Notes: a model not told the origin generated them from the letters alone. Shown: positions 35,878-49,859, counted from the stretch's first letter. The stretch is DNA of 64,000 nucleotides from Nomia melanderi (GCF_051020985.1 NC_135000.1:24582784-24646783), one strand, 5' to 3'. Numbers and translations are program-made.

Positions 35878-36475
35878 AAGCGATATTATTATTACTAAGG
35901 CGATTAGGATCTTTTTGTATGTTGCTATGAATACTGCACGCTCGCGTAGTGGCGCCGATTTTCTTAAACACCCTGTATATCAGGTTCCTTTGACCGCATG
36001 AAAAATTGCCTCATGAATCGCACGTATCGCCGAGACAACAGTATCGCATATCCGAACCAGAGACAAGAGGGTGATTGTGATTCCGTTGGCGGTGCTTCGG
36101 GGCTGCTCGCCGGGCCACTGCGATTCTAATAAGCGGACTGCAGATGTTCACTGCCGAGTTCACGGAAACGGAAATCAAATCGAGATCTGCTGTCCGTGTT
36201 GCAAAATTTATAGCGCGAACGTAAAATAAGCGTTCGATTGAAGGCGTATTGAAATTGTGATTTTATCGTGGTCGCGGATGCGGCTGGCTCGTGGAATCTG
36301 TCGTATTCTAATAAAGAAAGATGGCTGATTGTGTTATGGAAGTCATACTTTATATTTGACAAACATTTTTCTCTTGATCTTTGTTTTGTATATAAATTTA
36401 GTACTTTTCGGACATTTCTTTTCGCGTCAACTCGTTTTAAGAATGTTCATTGTAACATTAATCAATAGTCCATAG

Positions 36476-36899
36476 TAATCAGTGAAAAGGAAATTTCTGA
36501 AAAATTAAAAAGAGATGTTGCCAGAGAATTTCAAATAATTGTTTAATGATACTCTTGTAATATTTACATTGATATTTACAATTGTCCTCATTAATATACC
36601 TACATTTGTATTTAAATATAATCTATATTTAAAAATGATTTCATTTAACATAACCAGTGAAAAGAAAACTTCTGAAAAATTAAAAAGAAATGTTACCAGA
36701 GAATTTCAAATAATTGTTTAACGATACTCTTGTAATATTTACATTGATATTTACAATTATCCTCATTAATATACCTACATTTATATTTAAATATAATCTA
36801 TATATAAAAATGATTACATTTAATATAACCAGTGAAAAGAAAGCTTCCGAAAAATTAGAAAGAAATGTTACCAGAGAATTTCAAGTAATTGTTTAATGA
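36476..36899 (+). repeat. 175-bp tandem repeat, about 2.4 copies
   Basis: AGTGAAAAG, a GAAAAATTA word, GTTACCAGAGAATTTCAA and AATTGTTTAA recur every 175 bases. The two full copies differ at only a few positions, so the duplication is recent. Short open frames inside are repeats of each other, but the 175-bp period is not a multiple of three. Confidence 0.9.
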
Positions 36900-37460
36900 T
36901 ATACATTCGGCAATACTTACAACCGAGTCGGATTTCCCAATGTCACCGGTACGCCATGAAAGATTAAGAAATTCCAAGATCGCTCAGCGCGATGTTCATC
37001 GTGCAGTCTGCCCGGCGTACCCTCTCATCCTTTTTAATGGCTCAAAATTGTCAGCCTTTAAAGATTCTTTTTACGCAGTCAAGCATCGGGTTCAGAAGTT
37101 GATGCTCCGGGCAGACATCCTTTCAGCGTGGAAACGCAAAGTCGTCGAGCCTCTCGCGTCTACGCCGGTTTATCCCCCGCATATATGTATGCAGATAGAT
37201 GCAACTGGCTGGCGCACACGCCTCCGCCGCATTGATTCCCTTTCCGGATTTCGTATTCGTTCTCGGTACTTCCCGTGACTTCTGACGAATAGCTGGAAAG
37301 AACGAAACAGTGGGAAACGTCTCGAGATAAGCCGGCGCCCTCCCCCGCGCCGTTTCCGCGGCGACGTTACGCGGTTCCCGATCGGAACTTTCTTTTGAAG
37401 GGAAAATTCCACGCATTGTCCTTACCTTGTGCACACTGTGGCGGTGTCGCGGCTTAATCG

Positions 37461-37500
37461 AATACTTTATCTTCTTCGGCGTCGCCGCCTGAAGGTAAGT
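37461..37500 (+). promoter_or_regulatory. candidate recursive (ratchet) splice site at 37494/37495
   Basis: A pyrimidine-rich run TTTATCTTCTTCGGCGTCGC precedes GCCTGAAG|GTAAGTAG, so a 3' splice site abuts a full 5' splice site with no exon between. The reading frame before it is closed by a TAA at about 37455 and there is no other AG in the preceding 40 bases, so a coding exon is unlikely. Zero-length splice sites are known from long fly introns; this intron is over 25 kb. The AAG rather than CAG at the acceptor weakens the match. Confidence 0.4.
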
Positions 37501-38843
37501 AGCCCTTAGGAGATTACATTCCTCCCTGTGTCGCTTGTTAAACGCTTTTAATTAATTCGCGGGGGACGGATTTACTCTGGAATGTCTGGCTGCCGGCTGA
37601 AGGCTCATTTAAGTTACCGAGTAAGCGGAAAGAATAACGTTGACAGTTAATTTCCTCGGCGAGTTTACGCTATTAATCGTCATCCTTGATTAATTCCTAG
37701 ATTTCGCTAGACGACTATATACACCTTAAATACCTTCTCGACCACCTACAAGCATTCCATTCATTCCACATTCCTCATCCACAATTTCCTACTTCAAACC
37801 ACCTTAAAAACCTAACACTTCATTCAGTTTCTAAATCACCCGAAACTCCACAGGAGCACTCTCCAATTTCTAAAGAATATAATCGCCCGATCGAAAAACC
37901 TCGAATCCAATCGCACCGCGAACACTTCTCGCAGCCCATTCACTGACGCTCCCCGCCCGAAGCTCCGGTCAATCGGGAATTTTCCGGCCGGTGTCGCGTT
38001 CCCCGTACCGGTTCTCCAATAACAATAATCCCGCGAGCGGCACCGCCGGCTCGTTCCCGGTTAACGATAATGCAGAATGGAGCGGCCGGGAATTCTCGAG
38101 GCCGATTCGGCGGCTCCCGCATCGCATTCCTGCGTGCTGGTTTTAGGACACAGATCCATCGCGGTTGTATGGCGATGGGGCGGCGCGCGAGATAGCGGCC
38201 GCCTTGTGCAGCCCCCAGCGAATCGAGGCGAGAGCCACTTCAAAGCCGGCCGGCTCCTGTGTGGGTTCGCGCACAATGGCCCGGGCCCGGATACACGTGC
38301 GCCGCGACGAGCCGGGCCTCTGGGGATAAACCGTGCCAATAACGCACCCCATTCTTGTCCCGTTACCGTAGTCAACGCATGGCTGGAACGCGTCGCGCAC
38401 TCGTTCCGGATTTTTAACTCCGCAATACGCGGCGAAATTCGATCGAAAGCTATCACCGCGCGACGCGTGCGGCGCTCACAGCCCGTCGCCTCCTCGCGTC
38501 AGAACTCCGCCGTGGTTCCTCTTCGAGGAATCGGCGCCGGGGGTGAACGTCCCCTGTTTACTGGGACCGATCTCCCCTTGCTTCAATGAATTCTGTCGTA
38601 GGGTGGCGTGAGAAGTAGTAACAAGTGGGACTTTTTTCGGCTGGTTTTCATCGAGGCGATCCTGTTCGGCGTGATGTTTCTAGGTTTGCTCTGTGGACGA
38701 GGGCACTGCTTTCGGGTGGAGGGATTGTTTATTTTATTGGGACATTAGGGGTTTGTTTGCGGTTTTCGATTGGCGATTGTGGTTTCGGTTTTCTGGGGAG
38801 TTTTCTTGGAGGTTTGTTGTATAGATTTTTGGTTTTGTGAAAG

Positions 38844-39077
38844 TAACCCTTTGCTTTCGAGAGGTGACTCTCAGTCATCGTTTGATTTGATGTAACAAAT
38901 TGTAAAGTGGTATGTATGAAGTTTTGTGTAATGCATGAATATGCGAAATATTTATATAAAATAGCTTTGTATCTTAATTCACGTGTTTTCTTATTAGTTC
39001 GTTTCAAATAGTCGTGTATGTCTCATCGGAAAATGTCGAATGTTTCTAGTGAAAAGCTTCCGAGTGCGAAGGGTTAA
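38844..39077. mobile_element. family B TTAA miniature transposon
   Basis: The left end is GTAACCCTTTGCTTTCGAGAGG (TTAA decayed to GTAA); the right end is CCGAGTGCGAAGGGTTAA. A palindrome TGACT-CTC-AGTCA lies about 20 bases inside the left end. Confidence 0.75.
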
Positions 39078-40671
39078 TGATTAAAAGGTAGATGAATGGA
39101 TTTGTGAAGGATTCGCTGATGTTCTTAGCGAACAGAATGGGGTAGTTTTAGAACGTCTGCAGGTTTGAGTTTAATAATACGCAGATCCCGCGTTGACGTA
39201 TGTTTCGAAGCAGTGAAATCGAATTTGGCTGGGAGTTCGATTTATTCATAGCGCCGGGGATCATTTGCCTGGCGAATCGAATTTGCGTCCTGTTGCAAAG
39301 TTATCGAGTTATGGAGGAGTTGGCGTCTTTTGGAAATCGGATTAGAAGTATTGATGCCGGAAAAGTGCAACCTGTTGCGGTAAACTCGGAACTTGGCATT
39401 CTCTCTTATAGATGATGTTTCATAATGGAGTCGATGAACCAAGCCCCGCTCCTTGGAAGAAATCCACTCGCCTCCTGCCAAGAGTTATTCAATTTCGACG
39501 AGTCGCGAAGCAGAAGTATCGAGCAGACCTCGGTTTTTCGTCCCTTCGTGCCGTTTTTTGCGTCTCTGTCGAGAGTGCGCTAATAGTTGCCAGAAGTCAC
39601 TCGAAACTTATGCACAAGTGGACACAACGCGACATAATATTCGACGTTACAGTACATGTTACGAGTAAAACATGCATCGACACGGACAGGACTGAGACGG
39701 AATTCCTACGGCACGCGCAATCAGCAAGTTATTCAGACCTCACTGGATATTCAGGAAAAATGGAACCGTGTTAAGTGCACAACTCTCCTTGCGCCCCTTA
39801 TATTTATTTTATGCTTGAAAATTTCCCAGGAACCATTTCGCATTACACGGGGAAAAATTGTAACTCGAAAAGTGGGTCGTGAAAACTAACTTCCATCTCC
39901 ATTATGAACCCTCCCCGTAGCTCTCGGATGTTGCACTCGTTTCCAGGGGATGCTGCTTCCTGCGTTGGCCGGTTTAAATAAAATACAGCGCACTGAAACG
40001 TTTCAATGATCGTCAATAATTCGTCGTAACCCGTCAAACTTCGTACACTAAAATAATTCCTCTTGCAATAATCATACCACACAATCTATCAACACAATCA
40101 AACATGTTCGTAGAACCTACTCCAAACACTCGCCAAAGTTCCAATTTTCCAAGCCAAATGAATCATTATCATAACAATCCCACGACAAACGTCGCTAGCA
40201 TCAAACGCCATGTTCATAGCGTATCCACCTCGAACATTCGGCATTGAAGTACCGATCTTCAGCGAGCTTCTCCGCTAATGTAATCATTCCCCGAATAATC
40301 ATCCCTCGAACTAAACTGTCTCCCAGCTTTGGAACTACATAACTACATAAACTATTTACATTTATTTCGTTAGACAAACATTCTCGCTCCGCGCGTCGCG
40401 TCGCCGGTCGCGAAGATGCTCGGACAAAAAGGAAACATCATCGTCGTCGTCCGAAGTAAAGTCTCAAGGGCGGTATACGACAGGCGCGTACCGAATGGCC
40501 GGCCTATTTGGCAAAGTGCTTCCCTTAATAAGTTCTGGAATCCGGGCGCAGCCCATCTGGACTTTTCCGCGGGCTACTTACGGTTTATCTTTCCCCGCCG
40601 CGAGCCCGTTTTCCCCGGGACGTCTTGGCGCCGGCTGAGCCGCGTACTTTTCCGGACAAAACTTACGCCGG

Positions 40672-40715
40672 CCGACGACGCGGACGACGACTACGACGTC
40701 GACGACGACTCCGGC
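40672..40715. repeat. GAC-rich triplet run
   Basis: The stretch is dominated by GAC and GACGAC triplets, read on the plus strand as an Asp-rich tail of an open frame at 40416-40751. It lies in a GC-rich block, and no splice sites frame it as an exon. Confidence 0.6.
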
Positions 40716-42897
40716 CCGGCCCGGCCGCCCGCCCGCTCCCGACGGTCTTGACACTTTGCAATTACCCCGAATCTATGGCGACTTAGCGGCGTTGCATATC
40801 GCCCGAAATTATACGTACCTCGGGTAACTTATTGCAACTTAAGTGCCGAGGCGCGTCCACTCGCCGCGTAATTGCTTAATTACGTCAATTAATGAGAACC
40901 GGGACCGTGACGCCGTTGTTTATGGTCCGTAGTTTTTAGCCGGAGAAGTGTTGGAATCGCGGAGATAAATTCGCTGATGCGATTTGCGCGTAGATTGGAA
41001 GGTTCGTTCGTTCCTTTCGCTTTCGTGATTTCCAGCGCGCGCTGAATTAGAGCGATCCGAGTCACCGGAGATCCGCGGTGGTGGAACGGTTCTAAAATAG
41101 GATTTCGTTTTAGCGAATCTGCTGTTCGAAGTTGGTAATGCGTCGGTTAAGTGACTATAACTTTCCTCCGGCGAATCCCCATTCACGGAGCCACTCTTAT
41201 TGAGCATCGTCTAGATTACATCGATCTGTCATTAAACCGCTCGAGAAGCTTCCCGAGCGTAACTATTCTTTACCAGCCGAGCCTCGTATCACCGGGACAC
41301 AGTGGGTCCGACTGCGCTTTCGATGAAAGCTCGCAAAAATCCTCTGGTCCCTTTCAGGAGCAGACTCGGGCACCGAGTTGAATGGGTTCGGGCAATAGTT
41401 CTTTTCGTTAACGAGGTCTCCGGCACGGTCGATCGATGGTGTAGCACATACCCCGCCGCGAGAATGGCTCGCGCGGAAGAAAAACACTCGGCCCGTTTTG
41501 CTTTTGTTCGACACGGGCCGGGAACGGGGAGAGAGGCGAGCGGACAAGCGTGCGAGCGCGACAAGCGTAATGGGAAATCGTTGATGGAGACATTATGCTT
41601 CCTCCATTACACACGACGAGCGGGAGGGAGCGAAGCTGCTTAAGAGGCCGGCGATGTTTGGGGAAATTGCTTTCCTCTGTGAAAAACTCGCCCTCCGCCG
41701 GGACGTCGAGTTGTTTCGCGCATGGACGCTGTTCTATTACGGCGTCGCCGGGCTAATTGGATTTAAAAATGCAAGTCACGGCGCACCGATATGTTTTCGA
41801 CATGCCCCGGCCTTTGATGTCTCCCGCTGAGCTAACGACAGGCCGGCGAAGCCGAGGAGCAAAGTCTGGGATCGCGTTGTCCTGGGAGACTCGTGAAATT
41901 CCAGCCGCGAGACGCCTTCTTTCGCCGATCGTACGCGTTCCAGCCGGGCGACTTCGAGTTACTCGAATTCCGCGGGAATCCCATTCAATTCTTCAGCGAA
42001 CTGTTTCCCTATTTTCGGGGGATGTTCGGGAGACAATGCATCCCGAGCGATCCCGACCTCGACGGAGCAATGGACACAGCTATCGAGCGGACTGTATGAA
42101 ACGCAGGATTCCCCTGTTTGCTCGGGGATTGCTCTTCCGAAAAGCGGCCCGGTATGCTGGGAATATCAGAAGCGTATCGGGCCAATCGAAGTCGTGGCGA
42201 TTTTCTTATTCAGATCAGAATGGACGAGGGGAGGAGCTGTTTCTCGCGAACCTTCGATGCGGCGGCAATGGGAGCATTTGTTTGAATTATTCAATTCGTC
42301 GGGGAGACCGAAGGTTAGGATGGAATACGTGTTTTAATTGATTTCTTCGTGTTTGTGGAGTGGTAATTATAGGAAGACTTAAGCGATATGAGTCGAACTC
42401 TATACATATCGTTGAAGAGGTAATTCTGGAAACTCTGTAAGTGGAAGCGTTGAATATTTGACAGTCGCGTTTGTGACTGATCATTCTTGGCTCTCTGATA
42501 ACAAGAACATGCATGAATGTTCATGCAATATGCACGGTCTTTCAGAGACTCGGGCAAAGTTTGAGATGAAATTAGATTCCTACTGGTAGCACGCCTGATC
42601 GATTACTTAGCAACCTTTCCCCCGGCAGCACCATTAATCTCCCAGCGAAAGAGGATTCGATTTAATTAATCCCAATCAATGAGAAGTATTAGGCGGTAGA
42701 ATCACACGAAAGGGGATCTGACTAAGTTAATTATCGTTATGGACTGTCTTTTTGCCTGGCAACCGAGGGACGAACGAAGTCCTCGCAATTCATCGATTAA
42801 CTAAAAATCACAGTACCAAACTCTTAAACTTCGAGTTCCTTTAAACTTCCAATTCTTCCCACTGCTGTTCCACACTCCTCATCGCACACAATTCCGC

Positions 42898-43115
42898 TTA
42901 ACACTGAAGCGACCGAGCAGTTCAATCGGCTTTTCGAGATTCCTCCATAGAACCTCTAAGAGTGCATTTATTCCGACTTTAATCGATTTACAGTTCAGTT
43001 TCTGCATTGTAAAATGAATTTCTATAATAATTCCTCGGAACATCTGTTATCCTTTTAATAATTTAAAGAAACCAGCAGCGGGTCGTTTTGACCCGTCTGG
43101 TAGTTTCAATGTTAA
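42898..43115. mobile_element. family A TTAA miniature transposon
   Basis: TTAA lies at 42898-42901 and 43112-43115. The ends are CACTGAAGCGACC and the complement of CATTGAAACTACC. A palindrome GGGTC-GTTTT-GACCC (43080-43094) lies about 17 bases inside the right end. Confidence 0.8.
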
Positions 43116-46020
43116 AAAAGGAACATCGGTTTCTCTGTTCGAGTCTATTCTTATCATCGTCAATTAGCGTCCAGCGACGTCCATCAACCGATCCTCTCGT
43201 CCTAAAATTTCTTTGTTAGCTCTCGTCTCTCGGCTTCCAACAAACACGTTCGCCCGTGTATTTTCGACCGCGGCTACACATCGTCGCGCGTTGTCACGTT
43301 TATCACGGTCCGCGAAGTCGATTCCCAGTTCCTTTGGCTGGCGTCGGTGTCCCGCAGGAAAGTAGCGAGCGCCGGCTCGTTGCCACCGGTTCCATTCCCG
43401 TCACGTGGCGAATGCATCCGAAGCAATTTTACGGGCACGTCATCCGACCATTTTCATTTTCAGGCGCCGGCGTCCCGGGCGTAACCGTTCTCGGTCGGTC
43501 CCGCGGCCTGTCATAAATCATGCGTGTACCTGACGTTTACACGTCCTCGCGCGCCGACGCGCGACGACCGGGCCTTTACACGGAACGATCCCACGGCCGC
43601 ATTGTTCACGGCCCGTTTTCCCACTTTCCCCGGTGCCCTCCTCTGTCTCCGTTTCCCGTCCCCGTTCTTTTTCGGTTTCCCTTTGGACGCCGAGCCGAAA
43701 AGTCGCGCTTCAGGTCGGCCCGGCCAGAAGGAGTCCCCGCCGTTCCGCGAGATAAACGCTGGGAAACCCCGGTATTAATTGCAGGACGCTCGGGTAGTTA
43801 GCATTCATACGTCATTCACGGCGCGGGTGAAAAGCCGCGGAATCGCGGGACCGGTTAAGATGAAAAGAGCCGTACGTCTGGTCTCCGGAGGGAGGATTGG
43901 AATAAAAAAAGAAATAGGAACGGAATAAAAGGGTACGCGAGCGTTGAATGATGAGACACCGGCTGGATCGGGGATGCAACTTCGTTCTTCGCAATTAAAT
44001 CGGAATTACGCGTCTGCGGCCGGTGTCTTGGAGGATGCATCGTTCTCTGATGGTTTTCATTAGATCCGTCTCTTGTGAATGCTGGTTCGCTTTTTCGTAA
44101 ATAATCGTGTCCTGACGAAACGTTTTAGTAGACTGTAGCTTATTAGTTCAAAGAAAGAGACGATCGGAAATCATCGCGATTCGTTCTATGAAATATGAAA
44201 CAACACTCGTGTTCCTCGTATCTGTATCTCTCCTCTCGACGTTCCACGAATCTCTCAACGATCCAAATTTCGATCCCTATCTGAATTTCGATTCGACGAA
44301 TCCCGGCAGGGTCGCCGGAATAAAGGATCACGGAATCGATAAAGAAAATCTGCTTTGCTCCGGGGAACCGTTGCGGAGACGAGCAGATGGTATCCGCGTG
44401 CCAGGGAGCTCCGTAGGCACAATGCGATCCGGGGCAAGATTTTTCGGAGCGGTTCGCCGATTCGCGTTTAATATTTCACGTCACGCAATCCCTGATACGC
44501 GAGAGCCACGGCAATACTCCTGGGGAATTTGCGTTTCGCCGCGTACCCGCGCGCGTCGATATATTTTATTTACTGCCCCCGCCTCCTACGGCGCCCATTG
44601 ATTCCTCGTCACACCGAAGATCTATGGATCCTCTTCCTGTATTCTTCAACGTCTGCTTAACTCGCGCGGCTTTCGTTCTCCGGGGCGCCGTAAATCGCGC
44701 GCGCCTCTTTCCCTCCGCTTTATACCCGGCCGCGATCGCTGCGCGTTCTCGCGGCGCGCCCGAAGCTCGCGTATCGTTTTTCATTCCGCGTGCCACCGCG
44801 ATTGTCGCTCGTCCTCGTTACGGAGTTATCCGTTCCGCTACCGTGTCCCGGCCCTTTTCATTTTTCGTCCGCGTATTCCTCCGAGGGAGGACTCTCTCCC
44901 GCCATAAATTGCTTTCGCCCCCGACTCCAGCGTCTTTTGTATTTTCCTCTCGCGCCGCGAGAAATAGCGGTTCGCCCGTAAAAAAAAGGTCAGACGCCGT
45001 TTTCGTTAACCTTGATCCTGTTGCTAGCCGTTTCCTTTGGTAACGGCGGAAAATGCTGTTTCCTCGTTTCCTTGGAGATCTCTCTCGTGGACGATTCGTT
45101 TCGTTAATCCTAGTTTTTACGTTTGGAACGTTAGCGTTTTCGAACTCACATAGTGAACGCTGTAGTTGATTCTGATACAGAGATGAATATTCTCTACATC
45201 TTGTTCAGTAAACTTCTCGAAACGTTCGATTGTTTATTGCACGTTTCGGTACAGTTGCAACATGTCTTATTGAGATGTATCCACGAATTCATCGATGCAA
45301 AGCAACATTCTACTCAAAAATGTATCTATTCACAATCATTTTTAAGACTCTCGGTCGAGCATCTTCTATCCGAAGACAGAGATCATTGAACTCCTTATAT
45401 TCTTCTTTCCCTGAACTATGAATATTCAAATATTTCTCGAGGATAGTGCGTGTTTGACACTATTCTTCCTCCGCCGCAAAGATTGCGCCGGTACTTCATT
45501 CTTCGAGACCCAGATGCTCGCCCCGAACGATTGTTGCGTTCTGTAATCACGCTTCTGCACGGTTTACTGCGTGGAATGGGGACGGCGCCGTCATCACCGG
45601 GACATATCGTGTCCCGGCGCTTCCGGCGGGCGCAAACGTGGCTGAAAACCATGGAAAATCCGATTATTCGTATCGACGCGGGCGGGCGGGACGCGCGCGG
45701 CGGGCGGATCGTGGGGTGAGAGCTCGCAGTTGAATCTCCAAATCCGTGACCGCATTTGCGGCGAAATTACAATAACGCGCTCTACGTAAGTGGGAATTTA
45801 TTGCGGCCCGTTTACACGTGTAAGTTCGTCGCGATCGACCGCGGGAACGCTGTCAACGACGCCGCCGGTCCGAGTTCGCGGCGCAGTCATCGGTGAATTA
45901 CGGATTTTATGCACTCGCGGCCATCCGCGGGTCTGTGGACTGTTAAATAGGAGAAACTCGCGGGAAAGTTCGAGATTACTGTTTCGTCCTGCGTTCATTA
46001 ACACTAGAACTACCGCGTAC

Positions 46021-46335
46021 TTAACCCTTAAAATGCTGAGTGGGCGCCCAGAAAGTATTTTTCCTTAACCGTTCGGATGCTAAACAACTTTTGTGGATAT
46101 TTACCAAAAATGCAGCAGTGATTGGGTGTGTATGCAAAAAAATTAATAAGAGTACTTATCTAATGAGATCGCAGATATTGTGTTATTACAAAAAAATATC
46201 AAGAAATATCATTTATTCAAATAAATTTACTTTGATTTATTTCTTGAAGAATATAGTAAAAACATTGTAATTGGTACTGATTTCGGCAAAACACAAGAAG
46301 AGCGCTATAGTGCTCCTCAGCACTCAAACGGTTAA
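46021..46335. mobile_element. family E TTAA element inserted beside a family A end
   Basis: TTAA lies at 46021-46024 and 46332-46335. The left end is CCCTTAAAATGCTGAG; the right end reverse-complements to CCGTTTGAGTGCTGAG. Most of the interior (GGATGCTAAACA, GTGGATATTTACCAAAAATG, GAGTACTTATCTAATGAGAT) is shared with a copy at 61.34-61.60 kb. Palindromes TGGGCGCCCA and GAGCGCTATAGTGCTC lie near the two ends. It sits right after a lone family A end, TTAACACTAGAACTACC, at 45998. Confidence 0.8.
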
Positions 46336-48329
46336 TAATTGTGTAAGTAATTTTTTGTAATTTTTCATATTTTATGTATTTTCTCTTTTTTCATCGTCAA
46401 GTATCGTGGATGATTTGTCTATTCTAAAAAAGACTTGAAAAAAGTATTGTGCTAGGTCACTCCTTGTTTCCGCTTGTTACCTAAGTCAACTCGAAATACT
46501 TGCGGTCCGTTGAAAGTTAATATTCAAGATGTATTTGGTTCTATTTTCATCGGAGTGAAGCTATAGTTATAGTACAACGATAAATCTACAATTACGAGGA
46601 AATAATCTACCATATCTTCCGTTGTTTTCATTAATTTAATACCGCGGCTACCGCGAATGGTCGCGTATTTAGAAAATGACGAGCTACGTTAATGCCTCGT
46701 TCGAAGCGTGGCACGCGGAACAATTATTCCGTCGCGCCTGTCCGCTCCCTCAGCGGGGAGAGTAGTTTATACTGTATTTAAAAAAGAATCGCATACTAAT
46801 GAGGCCACTTGGGCAGAAAACTACGGCGCTCCGGTCGCGCATTCGTGTAAAGGTGGCGTAGAATTTTAAAGGAGAAAGTTATTAAACTTTCTTTACACGT
46901 AGGGTTAAGAATGACTCCCGCGGGGGGTGGTTAAAGAATGAGAATGTCCCGGTTATGAGTTTCACGAGCGGCGAGGAGATCGAACGGGAGCGCTCCTCCC
47001 AAAACTCGTTTGAAATTCCAATAATGCTAACGATTTTCTCTTGGACAAATGAGCCACCGGTATGCGCGTCGGCATTTCCGTCAGAGGCGCCTCCTCCTAG
47101 AATCCTCTTCCTTATCAAATTCCTATCTGATTCGCGAAAATATGCTGCGCTCGTGAGTTCCTGCGCCGGCCATCGACGGACCATCCGACGACGTTTACCG
47201 TTGTTCTACAGTCTCTGATCGCGCAATTCGTAACCTTCTGAACGCTCGAGTTCGAATAATTTGTACATCGATGTATACTCCTTACACATCTTGCTCGAAA
47301 TTGAACAAAAGACATAGTATTCCAAACGAAGTAAATAAGCTGCGAGTTAGCCATCGTGAAAAGTATCCCATTCGAAAGCACGTATTCCGTCCCGATTGGA
47401 ATTTGGAAAAACTGAAGGAAATTGGAGAAGTATTCGAAGCGAACGGCGTAAATGATGAATCACCCATCGCCGCGGAATAATATTTCAGCCGGAACTAAGC
47501 GTTTCATCCGTATTGGAACAAGTTTTAGTTACAGCGGCGAGGTGTTTCTCAGTGGTAACGGAGATCTGTCGAAACGAGCAGCCCCGAAAAGTAAAAGCCC
47601 GAGTATTTATGCGTCTCGCGGGCCGGTGAATTAGTATCGCAGGCTGTAGCGGTTGGACAAGATTATCCGAGGGTCGGCGGGCGGGCGGGCGGCGCGGTAC
47701 GATTCCCTCACCGGCGAACGATTTACAGGAAAGCCATTTTGCGGAATAAGTGTGTTCTCGAATCTGCTAGCGAAGATAAGGGTAGATTACGTATAGGCGC
47801 AGTGCTTAACTTCTTCCATATAACGTTCCACACCGTCGGGGAACGATCTCGTTCGTTGAATTTTTATGGTTTGCCCGCCGTACCAGCTGTAACGCCCTAC
47901 GAACTACGATAGTATTATTACGCCCGGAGATCTTAAAATATTGCCCCGCCGTATATTTCATGTAAGTGGGCGATTCCGCTGCCTTAGACAGAGGGAAAAC
48001 CGGGGCTCGATCGAACCGTTCCATTTATTCCGTTCCGTTTCAGCTCTTCCCGATGTGACCACCTGAACACACCGGAACCGGTAGTCCCCGGACGCAACAA
48101 TTGAATGGAGGAAAGTTACAGCCGTTCCGTCGGCTATACTTTCTTTCTGCTCCTTTCATTTAAAAATACGCGTCACACGATTCCCGTGATTTATGTGTCA
48201 AGGGAAGTTCAATTCGGGATCATTTGAAATCCGACTGACGGAATTCTCTGTATAGATTTTAAAATTAATCTTCACGGCGGTGTATTGAATCGAATTTGCT
48301 TGTAATCCGTGAGGTGCAAGAAAGGGACT

Positions 48330-48915
48330 ATGTCGCTGTGAAAAGTCTTGACTCTTCCATTTTTGTTTCATTAAAGGAATTATTAAAATAAGAATTTCAA
48401 TAATTACTATTTTACATTTAGTATGTTATAATAGTAGCGCAGAGATGAGACACTATGAAAAATCTTGACTCTTCAATTTCTGTTTTATTAAAAGAATTAT
48501 TAAAATAAGAATTTCGATAGTTACAATTTTACATTTAGTATGTTATAATAGTAGCGCAGAGACGAGACACTATGAAAAATCTTGACTCTTCAATTTCTGT
48601 TTTATTAAAAGAGTTATTAAAATAAGAATTTCAATAATTACTATTTTACATTTAGTATGTTATAATAGTACCGCAGAGACGAGACACTATGAAAAGTCTT
48701 GACTCTTCAATTTCTGTTTTATTAAAGGAATTATTAAAATAAGAATTTCGACAGTTACAATTTTACAGTTAGTATGTTATAATAGTAGCGCAGAGACGAG
48801 ACACTATGAAAAGTCTTGACTCTTCAATTTCTGTTTTATTAAAAGAATTATTAAAATAAGAATTTCGACAGATAAAATTTTACAGTTAGTATGTTATAAT
48901 AGTAGCGCAGAGATA
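48330..48915 (+). repeat. 117-bp tandem repeat, five copies, exact period
   Basis: CTTGACTCTT begins at 48347, 48464, 48581, 48698 and 48815, always 117 bases apart. Units share TTTTATTAAA, TTATTAAAATAAGAATTTC, TATGTTATAATAGTA and CGCAGAGA. They differ by only a few substitutions and no indels, so the array expanded recently. The period is 39 codons, but the units contain stops in the forward frames. Confidence 0.95.
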
Positions 48916-49644
48916 AGTCGGTATCAGACACATTTCCAGCTCTCAGCGTTGATTGCGCTCTTTCCGCTCCGTAAATACGAACAATCGGATCGCGCGAGGT
49001 TGAACTTGGCCAACACTTATCGAGTCGTTCGTAGCCATCACACGTGGCCCTTTCCCCGGCTAATAAACGACTTCGGGGATTTGGCTCGGCTCGGTTCCCT
49101 TCAGTTCGCGTCCCGACGAAATATTCCGCCGACGTTCCGCGGAAAGGCATTACCGAAACGAATGCCGGCGTCGTTTCTTCTCCGCCTCGATCTGCACGTC
49201 CCCGGCGAAGACTGTGGGATCGAGGATCGATGGTCCCCGCCCACGCCGCGGAAATCAGATTTCACGACCGCGGGATGACGGTTCTTCGATCGCCTCGACC
49301 GGCGGCCGCTTTGTCAATCAATAACCGCGCGCCTCCGTTACCTTTTTCCCTTCTTTTCATTCCTCTTGTCGGCCACTGTACGCTTTTACTTTTTACCCGC
49401 GCTGTTACAGTGTTCTTGGCACTTGCATCTCCTAGGAATTTAATATCGGAGCTCGTTACAGCGATTAATCGCGCGGCTCGGACGACAACGGAATTCAACT
49501 TTCCGCTCGTTAATTACGGCTCGCGTTCGGCGGCATTAGATCCTCGGACACTCGACACTGTGATTTTGATTGATTTTTCGATCAATTTGTTCGCCGTTTT
49601 TCTCTCGCGCCCTTTGTGATATATCGATAAATGGTACCGAATGT

Positions 49645-49859
49645 TTAACACTAAATTCGCGGAACCCGTCAATTTGACGGATATTGAATTTAAACATTAT
49701 TTAGTAACAGTTTAAGTCGATTTTGATTCGCGCAATTATGCGAATACGCAATACTTTGGTTTTGATGTTACAATTTTCCTGACTTATGTGGATGAACACG
49801 TAATTTTCTAGGAACAATAGAATAAAGTGTAGGACAAACGTCCGTAAATCTAGTGTTAA
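49645..49859. mobile_element. family A TTAA miniature transposon, diverged
   Basis: TTAA lies at 49645-49648 and 49856-49859. The ends are CACTAAATTCGCGG and the complement of CACTAGATTTACGG. A palindrome CCGTCAA-T-TTGACGG (49666-49680) lies about 17 bases inside the left end. Confidence 0.75.

Noticed and set aside
36539..36896. Two similar hydrophobic 60-residue open frames
   Set aside because: They are the two units of a 175-bp tandem repeat in AT-rich DNA, not duplicated genes.
41757..42341. A 194-residue open frame, the longest on the plus strand
   Set aside because: It lies in a CpG-rich block where stop codons are rare, overlaps other open frames, and shows no splice sites, motifs or repeat pattern of a real protein.
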